Shown piece by piece: positions 46,502-56,055 of a stretch of DNA of 64,000 bases (positions are counted from its first letter, which is position 1; every line of letters starts with the position of its first letter). This DNA comes from Solitalea canadensis DSM 3403. Its GTDB lineage: Bacteria; Bacteroidota; Bacteroidia; Sphingobacteriales; Sphingobacteriaceae. Below the pieces are notes generated by a model. The model searched no databases. It saw only the letters and a list, made by a program, of their open reading frames with translations, and had not been told where the DNA came from. Made by a program: the position numbers and the translations under genes. Location of the stretch: NCBI RefSeq assembly GCF_000242635.2, contig NC_017770.1, positions 3,546,669 through 3,610,668 on the forward strand, read 5' to 3'.

Positions 46502-46541
46502 AACAAAGAGAGCCTGGATAAAAACCCAGGCTCTCTTTGTT
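46502..46541. terminator. Bidirectional terminator between DUF488 gene and accA
   Basis: AACAAAGAGAGCCTGG (46502-46517) and CCAGGCTCTCTTTGTT (46526-46541) are a perfect 16-bp stem with an 8-nt loop. It lies between convergent genes. Long U-tracts are lacking but the stem is very stable. Confidence 0.75.
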
Positions 46542-46563
46542 AGTATAAATTTATAGCTAGTTC

Positions 46564-47520
46564 TTAATGCTCATTAACAACTCCCATTGACGAGAATTTA
46601 TCGATACGTTCAGAAACTACTTTTTTAATATCTTTTTTAGTTAACGTTTCCAGATCTGAAACGATTTGTTGTTTTAAAGTAGACGCAATTGCAGCCGGAT
46701 CATTTTGAGCTCCACCCAATGGTTCTTTGATGATACCGTCGATAAGTTTGTTAGCATACATATCATCTGCTGTTAACTTTAATGCATCTGCTGCCTTCTC
46801 CTTATAATCCCAGCTTCTCCACAAAATAGAAGAACATGATTCAGGAGAAATCACCGAATACCATGAATATTCCAACATGTAAACTCTATCGCCAATTCCT
46901 ATACCTAATGCACCACCAGAAGCTCCTTCACCAACGATGAAACAAAGAATCGGAACTTTTAGTACCGACATTTCAAGTAAATTACGTGCAATAGCTTCAC
47001 CTTGTCCACGTTCTTCGGCTTCAAGGCCTGGGTATGCACCCATTGTATCAATTAAGCAAACAACAGGAACATTAAATTTCTCTGCCATGCGCATTAAACG
47101 CAATGCCTTACGATAACCTTCCGGATTTGCCATGCCGAAGTTTCGGAATTGACGCTCCTTTGTATTTTTTCCCTTTTGATGACCAATAATCATTACTGGT
47201 TTACCATCAATCGTTGCAAAGCCCCCTACAATAGCTTTATCGTCCTTTACCGTACGATCACCGTGTAGCTCAATAAAATCTTCACACATCATCGCTATAT
47301 AATCAAGCGTTTGTGGACGCTCCGGATGACGCGACATTTGTACTTTCTGCCAACCTGTTAAGTTATTATACACGTCTTTTTGTGTTTGATCTATTTTTGC
47401 TTCTATTTCACGTATGGTTGCCGAAAAATCTACTTTGGTTTTTTCTTGTGCCTGCTTAACCTTTTCCAGCTCTTCCATCAATATGGCAATCGGCTTTTCA
47501 AAATCAAAAGTTGGTTTCAT
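46564..47520 (-). CDS. accA: Acetyl-CoA carboxylase carboxyltransferase subunit alpha
   Basis: The 318-residue protein pairs with AccD to transfer CO2 from biotin to acetyl-CoA, the first step of fatty acid synthesis. The N-terminal coiled coil ([15 protein letters not shown]) is followed by the crotonase-like core with [40 protein letters not shown] and [20 protein letters not shown]. It is a single gene, not in an operon with accD here. Confidence 0.97.
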   Translation of the reverse strand: MKPTFDFEKPIAILMEELEKVKQAQEKTKVDFSATIREIEAKIDQTQKDVYNNLTGWQKVQMSRHPERPQTLDYIAMMCEDFIELHGDRTVKDDKAIVGGFATIDGKPVMIIGHQKGKNTKERQFRNFGMANPEGYRKALRLMRMAEKFNVPVVCLIDTMGAYPGLEAEERGQGEAIARNLLEMSVLKVPILCFIVGEGASGGALGIGIGDRVYMLEYSWYSVISPESCSSILWRSWDYKEKAADALKLTADDMYANKLIDGIIKEPLGGAQNDPAAIASTLKQQIVSDLETLTKKDIKKVVSERIDKFSSMGVVNEH

Positions 47521-47689
47521 TAATTTTCTTTAGTCTTTTAATGCTGTAAATCATTTATGGAAAGCGCTATTCTAAGATTTACTGTGGTTAAAATTGAGGG
47601 GTAAAAGTAAGAAACATTTTTAAAATCAATGTACTACTAACCCCCTAACAATCGTCTTAACTCATTACTTCAGATTAAACAGCTGACTA

Positions 47690-48082
47690 TCAATGAGTAG
47701 AATCATACATTATGATTGCTTTATATTTTGATTGCCCTTGTGGTGATTTAAATGAATTAATGATGGTTGAAAGTTGATTACTCGTAACTTGGTTAGCTAC
47801 AAAAGATATTTGCGCAGTATTTAACTCATAATTAACCTGAACTTTTACTACTCCTTTTTGCTTCTGCAATTCGCTGGTGAGCTGCTGAGCCTGTTTTCGT
47901 GTTAACCTGTCACCACTTATCTTTACAGACAATGAATCGGCACCTTGCGTTTTTTTGAATTTTACAGGATGAAGAACAACTACCCCTTTTCTCGACTGTT
48001 CGGGATAATAGCTATTAGCGGCTGACTGAAAACATATTGTTATCAGGATAACGAATGTAATGATGCTCCTAAATGTTTTCAT
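47690..48082 (-). CDS. Small secreted protein with HMA-like half, unknown function
   Basis: The 130-residue protein has a signal peptide (FVILITICFQSAANS). The C-terminal half (SVKISGDRLTRKQAQQLTSE, GVVKVQVNYELNTAQISFVA) has the beta-alpha-beta-beta spacing of heavy-metal-associated domains but no CxxC, so metal binding is not supported. It is divergent from the ECF sigma gene at 48287. I do not recognise the family. Confidence 0.55.
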   Translation of the reverse strand: MKTFRSIITFVILITICFQSAANSYYPEQSRKGVVVLHPVKFKKTQGADSLSVKISGDRLTRKQAQQLTSELQKQKGVVKVQVNYELNTAQISFVANQVTSNQLSTIINSFKSPQGQSKYKAIIMYDSTH

Positions 48083-48214
48083 AGTACGGAAGTTTAGTTT
48101 TCTGATAAATTAGTTTGTGCATTTATGATTATAATTAAACGAATTTATCCCTTAACTATTACATAGTTAATCTACTAAATATCTATTTAATTATTGTGGG
48201 ATAGCTGCATATGT

Positions 48215-48245
48215 TTTGTTAGGCATCAGGTTTTTGTTAGTTTTG
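48215..48245 (+). promoter_or_regulatory. Predicted housekeeping promoter of the ECF sigma gene
   Basis: TTTG (48215-48218), 19 bp, and TAGTTTTG (48238-48245) match the Bacteroidota consensus. The start would be near 48252, about 35 nt before the ATG. The sigma factor thus seems to be made from the main sigma and held in check by FecR. Confidence 0.7.
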
Positions 48246-48286
48246 ATTTTCGCGCTTTCTTCCGCCCACATTTTTAAGCTATAAGG

Positions 48287-48922
48287 ATGACATCAGACAA
48301 TGAAAATGGAGCATTATCCGATGAGCAAATAGCAGAAAGATTATTAGAAAGAGATCATTCGGTATTTACAAGCTTATACCGCAATTACTTTCAAAACTTA
48401 TTAATGCTGGCTCATAAATATGTTAAGGATCAATTACAGGCTGAAGAAATCATTCAAGATGTATTTTTGCGGCTCTGGGAGAGTCCTATTGCCCTTGAAA
48501 ATCCTGCAGCAATGCGCTCCTATTTATATAGAGCTGTTATCAATCAATCTATTAATCATATCAACAAGCAGAAAAACATTTCAAAACATCATTCTATTAT
48601 TGCTGAACAATTAACAGAAGAATATATCGATACCCTTCATGAGGAAAATGAACTAAAACTGTTAATACACCGTGAAATAGAACTTTTGCCTGAGCAATGC
48701 AAAAAGGTATTCAAGATGAGTCGTTTTGATCATATGAAATACCGTGAAATTGCACAGGAACTTAATATTGCAGAAAAAACAGTAGAAAATCATATTAAAA
48801 ATGCACTTAAAACCTTGCGTGAGCGTTTATTTATTGATACCGAGAATGGTAATAAACATTACTCTGTTCGTTTAAAAATGTCGATTGCATTTCTATTGCT
48901 TTGCGAAAAAACTCGAAACTAA
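48287..48922 (+). CDS. ECF RNA polymerase sigma factor (FecI-like)
   Basis: The protein is 211 residues. Region 2 spans about 25-90 (FTSLYRNYFQNLLMLAHKYV, AEEIIQDVFLRLWESP). Region 4 spans about 130-185 (LPEQCKKVFKMSRFDHMKYR, EIAQELNIAEKTVENHIKNA). The short C-terminal extension is typical of Bacteroidota ECFs that control SusCD loci. It is followed by a FecR gene and a SusC with a signalling domain, so it should respond to that transporter's ligand. Confidence 0.93.
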   Translation: MTSDNENGALSDEQIAERLLERDHSVFTSLYRNYFQNLLMLAHKYVKDQLQAEEIIQDVFLRLWESPIALENPAAMRSYLYRAVINQSINHINKQKNISKHHSIIAEQLTEEYIDTLHEENELKLLIHREIELLPEQCKKVFKMSRFDHMKYREIAQELNIAEKTVENHIKNALKTLRERLFIDTENGNKHYSVRLKMSIAFLLLCEKTRN

Positions 48923-49047
48923 CTCCCTCCCACTTCTCCTCAAACCGAATAAAATAGGGCATTCTGAAAAAAAATAAAAAAATTATACCGTTTCTTTAGT
49001 GGTATGCCTACCCATTGTTTGTCTATATACTAAACACCAAAAGTTAT

Positions 49048-50025
49048 ATGGATATAAACAATAACATGCTGGATAAAATAGTGCAGTGGTTTAATGCTCC
49101 AACAAATAAAGAATTAGAGCAAGCGATCGCGAACTGGAGGAATGAATCAAAACAAAACGAAGAGGCCTTCCAGCAACTGCTAACCGTTTGGCAATTTTCA
49201 GAAAAAACCAAAGTTCTCGATCAAGTCCCTGTTCAACAGTCGACCGATACATTCTCGTTATTGCTTGAAGAAAACAGTTTATCACGTCAAAAAAGAACAA
49301 GAATTATCAGCTGGATTCGCAGTGCAGCAGCCGCAGCTATTATTAGTGGTGTTGGCTATTGGGCATACACTTCACAGGAAGTTAACTACCTTGAGAAAAA
49401 CACATTGGCAGCTATAGATTCAGTTAGACTTAGCGATGGCTCAATGATCTATGTTGCGGCCAATAGTTCGATAAAATATCCTGAAAAACTTAAAGGAGGA
49501 TTTCGTAAAGTCTACCTCAATAAAGGTGAAGCCTTTTTTAAGGTTGCTAAAGATTCATCACACCCTTTCATTGTACAAATGCATGAGGCAAGCGTAAAGG
49601 TATTAGGAACATCTTTTAATATAAATACCGAAGCAAGTTCAATTGTATTAAGTGTAAAAACCGGAAAAGTAGGTTTTACGCCCTCTAAAAGTTCTACCCA
49701 AACTATCCTGATAAAAGGGAGTGGCTTAGTATTTAATAAGGCAACCGGAACAATCAGTCCTTTTCAAACACAAAACCGTAACGAAGAAGCTTGGTTAACC
49801 CAACAACTTGTCTTCGAAGATGCACCGTTAGCAGATGTTTGCAAAAGCCTTGAATCCCACTACAATGTTAAAATTATCATCAAAGCCAACGTTTCTGACT
49901 ATAAAAAGCTAAATGTAAGATTTGATAATAGTTCATTAACAGAGGTACTTGAAATACTCGAAGCAACTTATCCTATTACTATTTCAAAGGAAGGAGATAG
50001 TGTAATCATTAAAGGTATCCATTAA
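49048..50025 (+). CDS. FecR family anti-sigma factor
   Basis: The start chosen is the ATG at 49048 (MDINNNMLDKIVQWFNAPTN), giving 325 residues; a longer in-frame form from 49015 looks unlikely. The cytoplasmic N-terminal sigma-binding region is about 1-80, one membrane segment (SAAAAAIISGVGYWAY) near 93-108, then a periplasmic FecR domain (SVRLSDGSMIYVAANSSIKY, AFFKVAKDSSHPFIVQ) and a C-terminal DUF4974-like part (EDAPLADVCKSLESHYNVKI). It would hold the ECF sigma and receive the signal from the STN domain of SusC. Confidence 0.93.
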   Translation: MDINNNMLDKIVQWFNAPTNKELEQAIANWRNESKQNEEAFQQLLTVWQFSEKTKVLDQVPVQQSTDTFSLLLEENSLSRQKRTRIISWIRSAAAAAIISGVGYWAYTSQEVNYLEKNTLAAIDSVRLSDGSMIYVAANSSIKYPEKLKGGFRKVYLNKGEAFFKVAKDSSHPFIVQMHEASVKVLGTSFNINTEASSIVLSVKTGKVGFTPSKSSTQTILIKGSGLVFNKATGTISPFQTQNRNEEAWLTQQLVFEDAPLADVCKSLESHYNVKIIIKANVSDYKKLNVRFDNSSLTEVLEILEATYPITISKEGDSVIIKGIH

Positions 50026-50080
50026 TATAATAAAGAAGAAAAGAATCAGATTTAATAACCCCAATCTAATCCATGTAAAA

Positions 50081-53000
50081 ATGTACAAAAACCAGAGAGC
50101 AAAGTTAAAATTGCTTTTGTTCTTATCTGTTCTGGCACCTTGCACAGCTATGGCAAAGCTCGACGAACCGATACAGGCAAAAGTCGACTCATTTGAAAAA
50201 CTTCCTGACTTCCTTAAAAAGTTAGAAAAAAAACACAATGTAAGTTTTGTTTATGATGCTTCTGAAGTATCAAAAGATATAGATGTATCAGAAAGCAAAA
50301 ATTTAAGCTTAGAATCAGCTTTAAAGCAATTAGAAAGTAAAGGCATTAGCTCAAAAATTATTGGAAATAAAATTATACTTAAAAAAATAGTAGTGCAGCC
50401 GGCTGAAGCTCACAAAGCTGATGTAATTATTATTAAAGGTAAAGTTACATCAAGCAATAAAAACGCAGAGCCGTTGGCAGGAATCAGCATTCTGGAAAAA
50501 GGTACTACAAATGGCACTTCAACAGATGGTGAAGGTAATTTCTCTATTAAAGTAAAAGAAGGAGCTACACTTGTTTTTTCAAGTATAGGTTTTAAAACGA
50601 AGGAAATAAAAGTTACTTCGGCAAATATCAACCTTAATGTTCAACTGGATGAAGATGTCAATAAATTAACCGAGGTTGAGGTTGTTAGTACCGGTTATCA
50701 ACAGATTGATCGTAAATTATTTACAGGTTCGGCGGTTAAACTAAAGGCTGAAGATGTAAAAATTGCCGGGGTAACAGACGTTAGCCGTATGCTTGAAGGT
50801 AGAGCGGCTGGCGTATCGGTTCAAAACGTTTCCGGAACATTTGGATCTGCTCCAAAAATCCGCGTGCGTGGGGTTACCTCAATTACCGGTAACAACAAAC
50901 CATTATGGGTGGTAGATGGTGTTACCCTTGAAGATATAGTTGATATCTCAATGGACCAGCTTACCTCCGGTGATGCCAATACACTTATTGGTTCAGCAGT
51001 AGCCGGCATCAACTCTGATGACATTGAAAGCTTCCAGATTTTGAAAGATGCTTCGGCAACTGCATTATACGGAGCCCGCGCAATGAACGGTGTAATTGTA
51101 ATTACTACTAAAAGAGGAACCAAAGGCAAACCGTTGTTTTCTTATTCAGGAAATTATGCGATGAGTACTAAACCAAATTACTCTTCATACGATTTAATGA
51201 ACTCTGCGGACCAAATGTCTGTTTATCTTGAACTTGACAGAAAAGGATGGTTGGGTATGAACCGCCTTACCAATAGTGGAAACTCAGGTGTATTTGGTAA
51301 AATGTACGATCAAATCAATGCCTATGATCCCGCCACCGACACTTATGGGTTAGCTAATAACTATGAAGCAAAAACCAACTTTTTGAAGCGTTATGCAATG
51401 GCAAATACGGATTGGTTTGATTTATTATTTCATAATTCATTAGCTCAGGATCATTCAATTTCACTTCAATCAGGGACCGAACAATCTCAATATTACGGTT
51501 CATTAGGTTTTTACGATGACAATGGATGGACTGTAGCTGACAATGTGAAGAGATACACCGCTTCAATGCGTGCAAATTATAAACTTTCTGAAAGAGTAAA
51601 CCTCGGTTTAAACACTGTGGGATCAGTTCGTCAGCAACGTGCACCTGGTACTCTATCTCGTTTAAGCAATGTGGTGGAGGGCTCATATGAACGTAAATTC
51701 GATATCAACCCATTCAGCTATGCGTTAAATACAAGCCGCACTTTAACAGCTTATGATGAATACGGCAATTTGGAATACTTCAAACGCAACTTTGCTCCTT
51801 TCAACATTCTGAATGAAATGGATAACAATTACATCAATCTGAATGTAATGGACTTGAAATTCCAGAGTGATTTAGGTTGGAAAATCAACAAGAATATCCG
51901 TTATGATGTAATTGGTTCAGTGAGATATGTTAAAAGCAGTAGAAAACACAATGTTACTGAAAACTCCAACATGTCTGCTGCTTATCGTGCTGATGAAACT
52001 TCAACGATTCGTCAAAATAATCCTTACTTATATTCTGATCCGGATGATCCGAATGCAGAACCGTACAGTGTTTTACCCCAAGGAGGTATTTATTATCGCT
52101 TTGAAGATGAAATGACCAGTTATTACCTGCGAAACTCATTTAACTGGGACAAAACTTTTAACGACAAACACATGACCAACTTCTTACTTGGTCAGGAGAT
52201 CAAATCTGCCAACAGAGAAAAAATGAACTCTAATGGCTATGGATACCAGTATAATAAAGGAGGAGTTCCTTATACTGACTATCGTATGCTTAAAATGCTT
52301 TCAGAAAACAATATTGATTATTATGGCTTAAGCCAGAATTATGACCGTGCTGTATCATTCTTTGCAACCGGTAGTTACTCATATAAAGGCAAGTATACAT
52401 TTGGTGCAACAGGTCGCTATGACGGTTCAAACCAATTAGGTAAATCAACTAGTGCCCGTTGGATGCCTACCTGGAACATTAGTGGATCTTGGAACTTAAC
52501 TGAAGAAAACTGGATGCAAAAACAGAATATTTTCAATCAGTTAACTCTTCGCGCTACTTATGGATTAACAGCATCTATGGGTAATGCCAACAACTCTGCT
52601 GTATTGTTAAAGAACATTGTTACCGATCGTCCTTTCTTAACTGAAAAAGAAAGTGCCATTATTATCGACGCACTTGAAAACTCAGACCTTACCTGGGAAA
52701 AGCAATACGAAACAAACGTAGGTGTAGATATGACTGTATTGTCTAATCGCTTAAACATTACAATGGACTACTATACCCGTAAAGGTTTTGACCTAATCAG
52801 CCCTATACGCACTGATGGTATTAGCGGTGAAACCATTCGTTTAGCTAACTATGCTGATATGAAATCTCATGGTTTTGAATTTGCATTCGGTTACACAGTT
52901 GTTAAAAACAAGAACTGGGATTATCGTGCTAACTTCACCTTTGGTTTCAATAAAAACGAGATCACAAATCTAAAGAGCCAGCCACGAATCTTCGACCTTG

Positions 53001-53695
53001 TACGTCAGGAAGGTGGAGCTAAAGAAGGATATCCGGTAAGAGGTCTTTACTCAATCGTTTCAAAAGGTTTAGACCCGGATAATGGAGTTCCGTTGTTTGT
53101 TAATGAAGAAGGAAAAGTGTCTAATGACGTTTATTTGCAATCTAAAGAAACTAGCTATCTTAAATATGAAGGCTCTGTCGACCCTACAACTACCGGTGGT
53201 TTAAGTAACAACATCCGCTACAAAAACTTCACATTAAATGTATTTTTCTCTTATCAGCTTGGCAATAAGATTCGTTTGAACCCTTATTACAGAATCGGAA
53301 TGAACGATTTAGATGTAACATCCAATGAATTCTTTGATCGTTGGATGCAGCCTGGTGATGAGAAATACACTAACATCCCTGCTATTGCATCTAACATGCA
53401 AAATGAACAACTAGAGGGAACATATCCTTACAATAACTACAACTATTCAGATGCACGCATTGTTGATGGTGGTTTTGTAAGACTTAAATCGGTTTCATTA
53501 GCCTATAATCTTCCATCTCACTGGATGAAAAGATTCGGTATGAATGCAGTGTCTATCCAATTATTAGCAATGAATCCATGGTTAATCTATGCTGATAAAA
53601 AACTTAACGGACAAGACCCTGAATTCTTTAGTGCCGGTGGTGTTGCGCTACCAGTTGCAAAACAATACACCTTGTCTTTAAAAGTAAGCTTATAA
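50081..53695 (+). CDS. SusC/RagA-family TonB-dependent receptor with STN signalling domain
   Basis: The protein is 1204 residues. Signal peptide to about residue 25 (LFLSVLAPCTAMA), then an STN domain (about 30-108: KKHNVSFVYDASEVSKDIDV), carboxypeptidase-regulatory-like domain (about 118-205), TonB plug (GRAAGVSVQNVSGTFGSAPK, then VRGVTSITGNNKPLWVVDGV), and a barrel ending VAKQYTLSLKVSL. SusC proteins import bulky substrates through the outer membrane with a SusD lid. The STN domain and adjacent FecR/ECF indicate trans-envelope signalling. No carbohydrate-active gene is adjacent, so the cargo may not be glycan. Confidence 0.95.
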   Translation: MYKNQRAKLKLLLFLSVLAPCTAMAKLDEPIQAKVDSFEKLPDFLKKLEKKHNVSFVYDASEVSKDIDVSESKNLSLESALKQLESKGISSKIIGNKIILKKIVVQPAEAHKADVIIIKGKVTSSNKNAEPLAGISILEKGTTNGTSTDGEGNFSIKVKEGATLVFSSIGFKTKEIKVTSANINLNVQLDEDVNKLTEVEVVSTGYQQIDRKLFTGSAVKLKAEDVKIAGVTDVSRMLEGRAAGVSVQNVSGTFGSAPKIRVRGVTSITGNNKPLWVVDGVTLEDIVDISMDQLTSGDANTLIGSAVAGINSDDIESFQILKDASATALYGARAMNGVIVITTKRGTKGKPLFSYSGNYAMSTKPNYSSYDLMNSADQMSVYLELDRKGWLGMNRLTNSGNSGVFGKMYDQINAYDPATDTYGLANNYEAKTNFLKRYAMANTDWFDLLFHNSLAQDHSISLQSGTEQSQYYGSLGFYDDNGWTVADNVKRYTASMRANYKLSERVNLGLNTVGSVRQQRAPGTLSRLSNVVEGSYERKFDINPFSYALNTSRTLTAYDEYGNLEYFKRNFAPFNILNEMDNNYINLNVMDLKFQSDLGWKINKNIRYDVIGSVRYVKSSRKHNVTENSNMSAAYRADETSTIRQNNPYLYSDPDDPNAEPYSVLPQGGIYYRFEDEMTSYYLRNSFNWDKTFNDKHMTNFLLGQEIKSANREKMNSNGYGYQYNKGGVPYTDYRMLKMLSENNIDYYGLSQNYDRAVSFFATGSYSYKGKYTFGATGRYDGSNQLGKSTSARWMPTWNISGSWNLTEENWMQKQNIFNQLTLRATYGLTASMGNANNSAVLLKNIVTDRPFLTEKESAIIIDALENSDLTWEKQYETNVGVDMTVLSNRLNITMDYYTRKGFDLISPIRTDGISGETIRLANYADMKSHGFEFAFGYTVVKNKNWDYRANFTFGFNKNEITNLKSQPRIFDLVRQEGGAKEGYPVRGLYSIVSKGLDPDNGVPLFVNEEGKVSNDVYLQSKETSYLKYEGSVDPTTTGGLSNNIRYKNFTLNVFFSYQLGNKIRLNPYYRIGMNDLDVTSNEFFDRWMQPGDEKYTNIPAIASNMQNEQLEGTYPYNNYNYSDARIVDGGFVRLKSVSLAYNLPSHWMKRFGMNAVSIQLLAMNPWLIYADKKLNGQDPEFFSAGGVALPVAKQYTLSLKVSL

Positions 53696-53713
53696 TACTA
53701 ATTGATTTGCGTA

Positions 53714-55150
53714 ATGAAAAAAACACTCATATATACTTGCATCCTTAGCACTTCAATGCTATTTAGTTGCAACAATTTTCTGGATCAATTGCCTGATAGT
53801 CGCTCTCCTTTAAATAATAAAGAACAAATTGCTGAATTATTAACGTCTGCATATCCAAAAGCAAGCTACATTGGATTTTGCGAGGTGATGTCTGATAATG
53901 CCGGAGAGGCTTCTGAAGGTTCATTTTATGATTCTAATGCCAGAGCCTTTGCCTGGAGCGATAATTATCAACCAGATGCTTATGATTCACCTCAAACCTA
54001 TTGGAGTGCCTGTTATGCGGCAATAGCAGTAGCTAATCAAGCGCTTGAAGCAATTCCGGAGAACGATAAACTATACAATGCACAAAGAGGTGAAGCGTTA
54101 GTTGCCCGTGCTTACTCACACTTTATGTTAGTAAACTTATTCTCAAAGTTTTATGATCAGGCAACAGCAGGAAACGACCCTGGTATTCCCTATCTGACCA
54201 AGCCTGACACTAAAATGCTCACGAAGTATGATCGTAAATCAGTTGCTTACGTGTACGAAATGATTGAAAAGGATCTTGTTGCTGGGATGCCTTTGATTGA
54301 CAACAATGAGTATAAAGTACCTGGATTCCATTTTAATAGGTCTGCGACTTATGCTTTTGCTACACGTTTTTATCTTTTCAAAAAAGATTATGATAATGCG
54401 CTGAAGTATGCACAATTAGCATTTCCGGGCAATACAATTGGAGATTATATGCGTCCTACAAAACTTTACAGGTCAAAAGATGCAGCTTATATCCGCGAAA
54501 ACTTTACCCGTGCAAGCGAACCATCTAATCTTTTGTTAGGTGAAGCAGCTTCAATGTGGTACAGAATGAACAGAGCGTACACATTTGGAGTAAACAGCGA
54601 GAAAATTTCGAACATAATTACCGGTTCAAACGTTAATGGAGCCGCTTGGGCTATCAGTACTTATCAGGTATATGGAGATGGGGTAAAATTTGCGATCAAG
54701 TTCAGAGAACATTTTGTTACTACATCTATCGGCGCCACCACCGGAGAGCCTTATATTATGGCCCCATTATTTGTTACCGATGAAGTATTATTCAATAGAG
54801 CTGAAGCTAAAATCTATAAACAGGACTACGACGGAGCTCTTAATGATCTAAACATCTTCGTGGCAAAAAACAGTAATGCGACAAGCCCATTGACTTATCA
54901 GAAGATTGAAAACTTTTATGGCTCTGATCTTTCAAAAGAACAGGGATTGCTGGCTACCTTGTTAGATTTTAAACGTGTTGCATTTATTCATGAAGGTATG
55001 CGCTGGTTTGACAATATTAGATACAATATGCCAATTGAGCATGTTTATTATAATGGCTCCAGAATTCAGTTAGCTACTAATGATCCAAGAAGAATCATGC
55101 AGCTGCCTCCAGAAGCTACCTTATCAGGTTTGGAACTAAATCCACGGTAA
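53714..55150 (+). CDS. SusD/RagB-family outer-membrane lipoprotein
   Basis: The start chosen is the ATG at 53714 (MKKTLIYTCILSTSMLFSCN), giving 478 residues; the frame opens 12 bp earlier with TTG. The lipobox LFSC gives a surface lipoprotein. SusD features are seen: NNFLDQLPDSRSP at the N-terminus, TPR-like helices (EALVARAYSHFMLVNLFSKF), LFVTDEVLFNRAEAKIYKQD, and a C-terminus with EGMRWFDNIRY and RRIMQLPPEATLSG. It forms the lid of the SusC transporter, 18 bp upstream. Confidence 0.95.
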   Translation: MKKTLIYTCILSTSMLFSCNNFLDQLPDSRSPLNNKEQIAELLTSAYPKASYIGFCEVMSDNAGEASEGSFYDSNARAFAWSDNYQPDAYDSPQTYWSACYAAIAVANQALEAIPENDKLYNAQRGEALVARAYSHFMLVNLFSKFYDQATAGNDPGIPYLTKPDTKMLTKYDRKSVAYVYEMIEKDLVAGMPLIDNNEYKVPGFHFNRSATYAFATRFYLFKKDYDNALKYAQLAFPGNTIGDYMRPTKLYRSKDAAYIRENFTRASEPSNLLLGEAASMWYRMNRAYTFGVNSEKISNIITGSNVNGAAWAISTYQVYGDGVKFAIKFREHFVTTSIGATTGEPYIMAPLFVTDEVLFNRAEAKIYKQDYDGALNDLNIFVAKNSNATSPLTYQKIENFYGSDLSKEQGLLATLLDFKRVAFIHEGMRWFDNIRYNMPIEHVYYNGSRIQLATNDPRRIMQLPPEATLSGLELNPR

Positions 55151-55172
55151 CATCTATTAAATTATTTAAGAA

Positions 55173-56039
55173 ATGAAGAAACTATATAATTATATCTATC
55201 TCCTGGCTTTCTCAACAATCATTGTAACTGGTTGTCAAAAGGAGGATGATTTAGTAATGCCAAGCTTTGAACAATTGGAAGGTGAAACCTGGACTAAAAC
55301 GGATCTGGATATATGGATTGAGCAACAGTTGGGGATCCCTTATAACATTGAGGCAAAATATCGTTGGGACAAGAATGAAGTTAAGCCAAACAAATCATTT
55401 ATCCCACCAGATACAGCATCTGTACGCGAGGTATTTAATGTATTAATCAATGGAATGATTGACCCTTACGTTGAAAACGTAGGTTCTTATTTTGTAAAAA
55501 CCTATTTACCAAGACAGTATGTTATTGTTGGCAGTTACGAATGGAACTCTAATCAGACAATCACATTAGGTACTGCCGAAGGTGGAAGAAAAATCACCTT
55601 GTATGGCATCAGAAATTATGTTGCTGCTAATGATCAAGGGTTAACCAGACAACTATTACATACGTTGCATCATGAGTTTGCTCACATCCTGCATCAGAAT
55701 ATAATGTATCCAAAAGAATTCAAGACCATTACCGGTAGTGAATACAGTGCCGATTGGAACAATTTATCACTTGCTGAAGCTTATCAAAAAGGGTTTATCA
55801 GTCAATATTCGCGCAGTAATCCGGATGATGATTTTGTAGAAATGGTGTCTATAATGCTTGTAAATGGAAAAGATTGGTTTGAGGCCCTATTGGCAAGCGA
55901 TAAAACCAATGCGGATTCAAGAGCACTGCTTAGAAGAAAAGAAGCTATTGTAAGAAACTATTTCAGAGATGTTTATAAAGTCAACTTTGACGACTTACAA
56001 AATTCAGTGCAAAAAGGAATTAATGAAGGTATTTTTTAG
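55173..56039 (+). CDS. SusCD-associated zinc metallohydrolase lipoprotein
   Basis: The 288-residue protein has a lipoprotein signal (YLLAFSTIIVTGCQKEDD). The zincin motif HHEFAHILHQ contains HEFAH (His167-His171), with likely further ligands downstream. It fits the family described as substrate import-associated zinc metallohydrolase lipoprotein, found beside SusC/SusD genes. It may cut a peptide or protein substrate before uptake. It follows susD by 22 bp. Confidence 0.88.
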   Translation: MKKLYNYIYLLAFSTIIVTGCQKEDDLVMPSFEQLEGETWTKTDLDIWIEQQLGIPYNIEAKYRWDKNEVKPNKSFIPPDTASVREVFNVLINGMIDPYVENVGSYFVKTYLPRQYVIVGSYEWNSNQTITLGTAEGGRKITLYGIRNYVAANDQGLTRQLLHTLHHEFAHILHQNIMYPKEFKTITGSEYSADWNNLSLAEAYQKGFISQYSRSNPDDDFVEMVSIMLVNGKDWFEALLASDKTNADSRALLRRKEAIVRNYFRDVYKVNFDDLQNSVQKGINEGIF

Positions 56040-56055
56040 ACTTTAAGAAATTAAC

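Noticed and set aside
47690-48082. A copper- or metal-binding HMA protein
   Set aside because: The fold pattern fits loosely but the CxxC motif is missing.
50081-55150. Calling the SusCD locus a polysaccharide utilisation locus
   Set aside because: No glycoside hydrolase, lyase, esterase or glycan-binding gene is adjacent; SusCD alone does not prove a glycan substrate.
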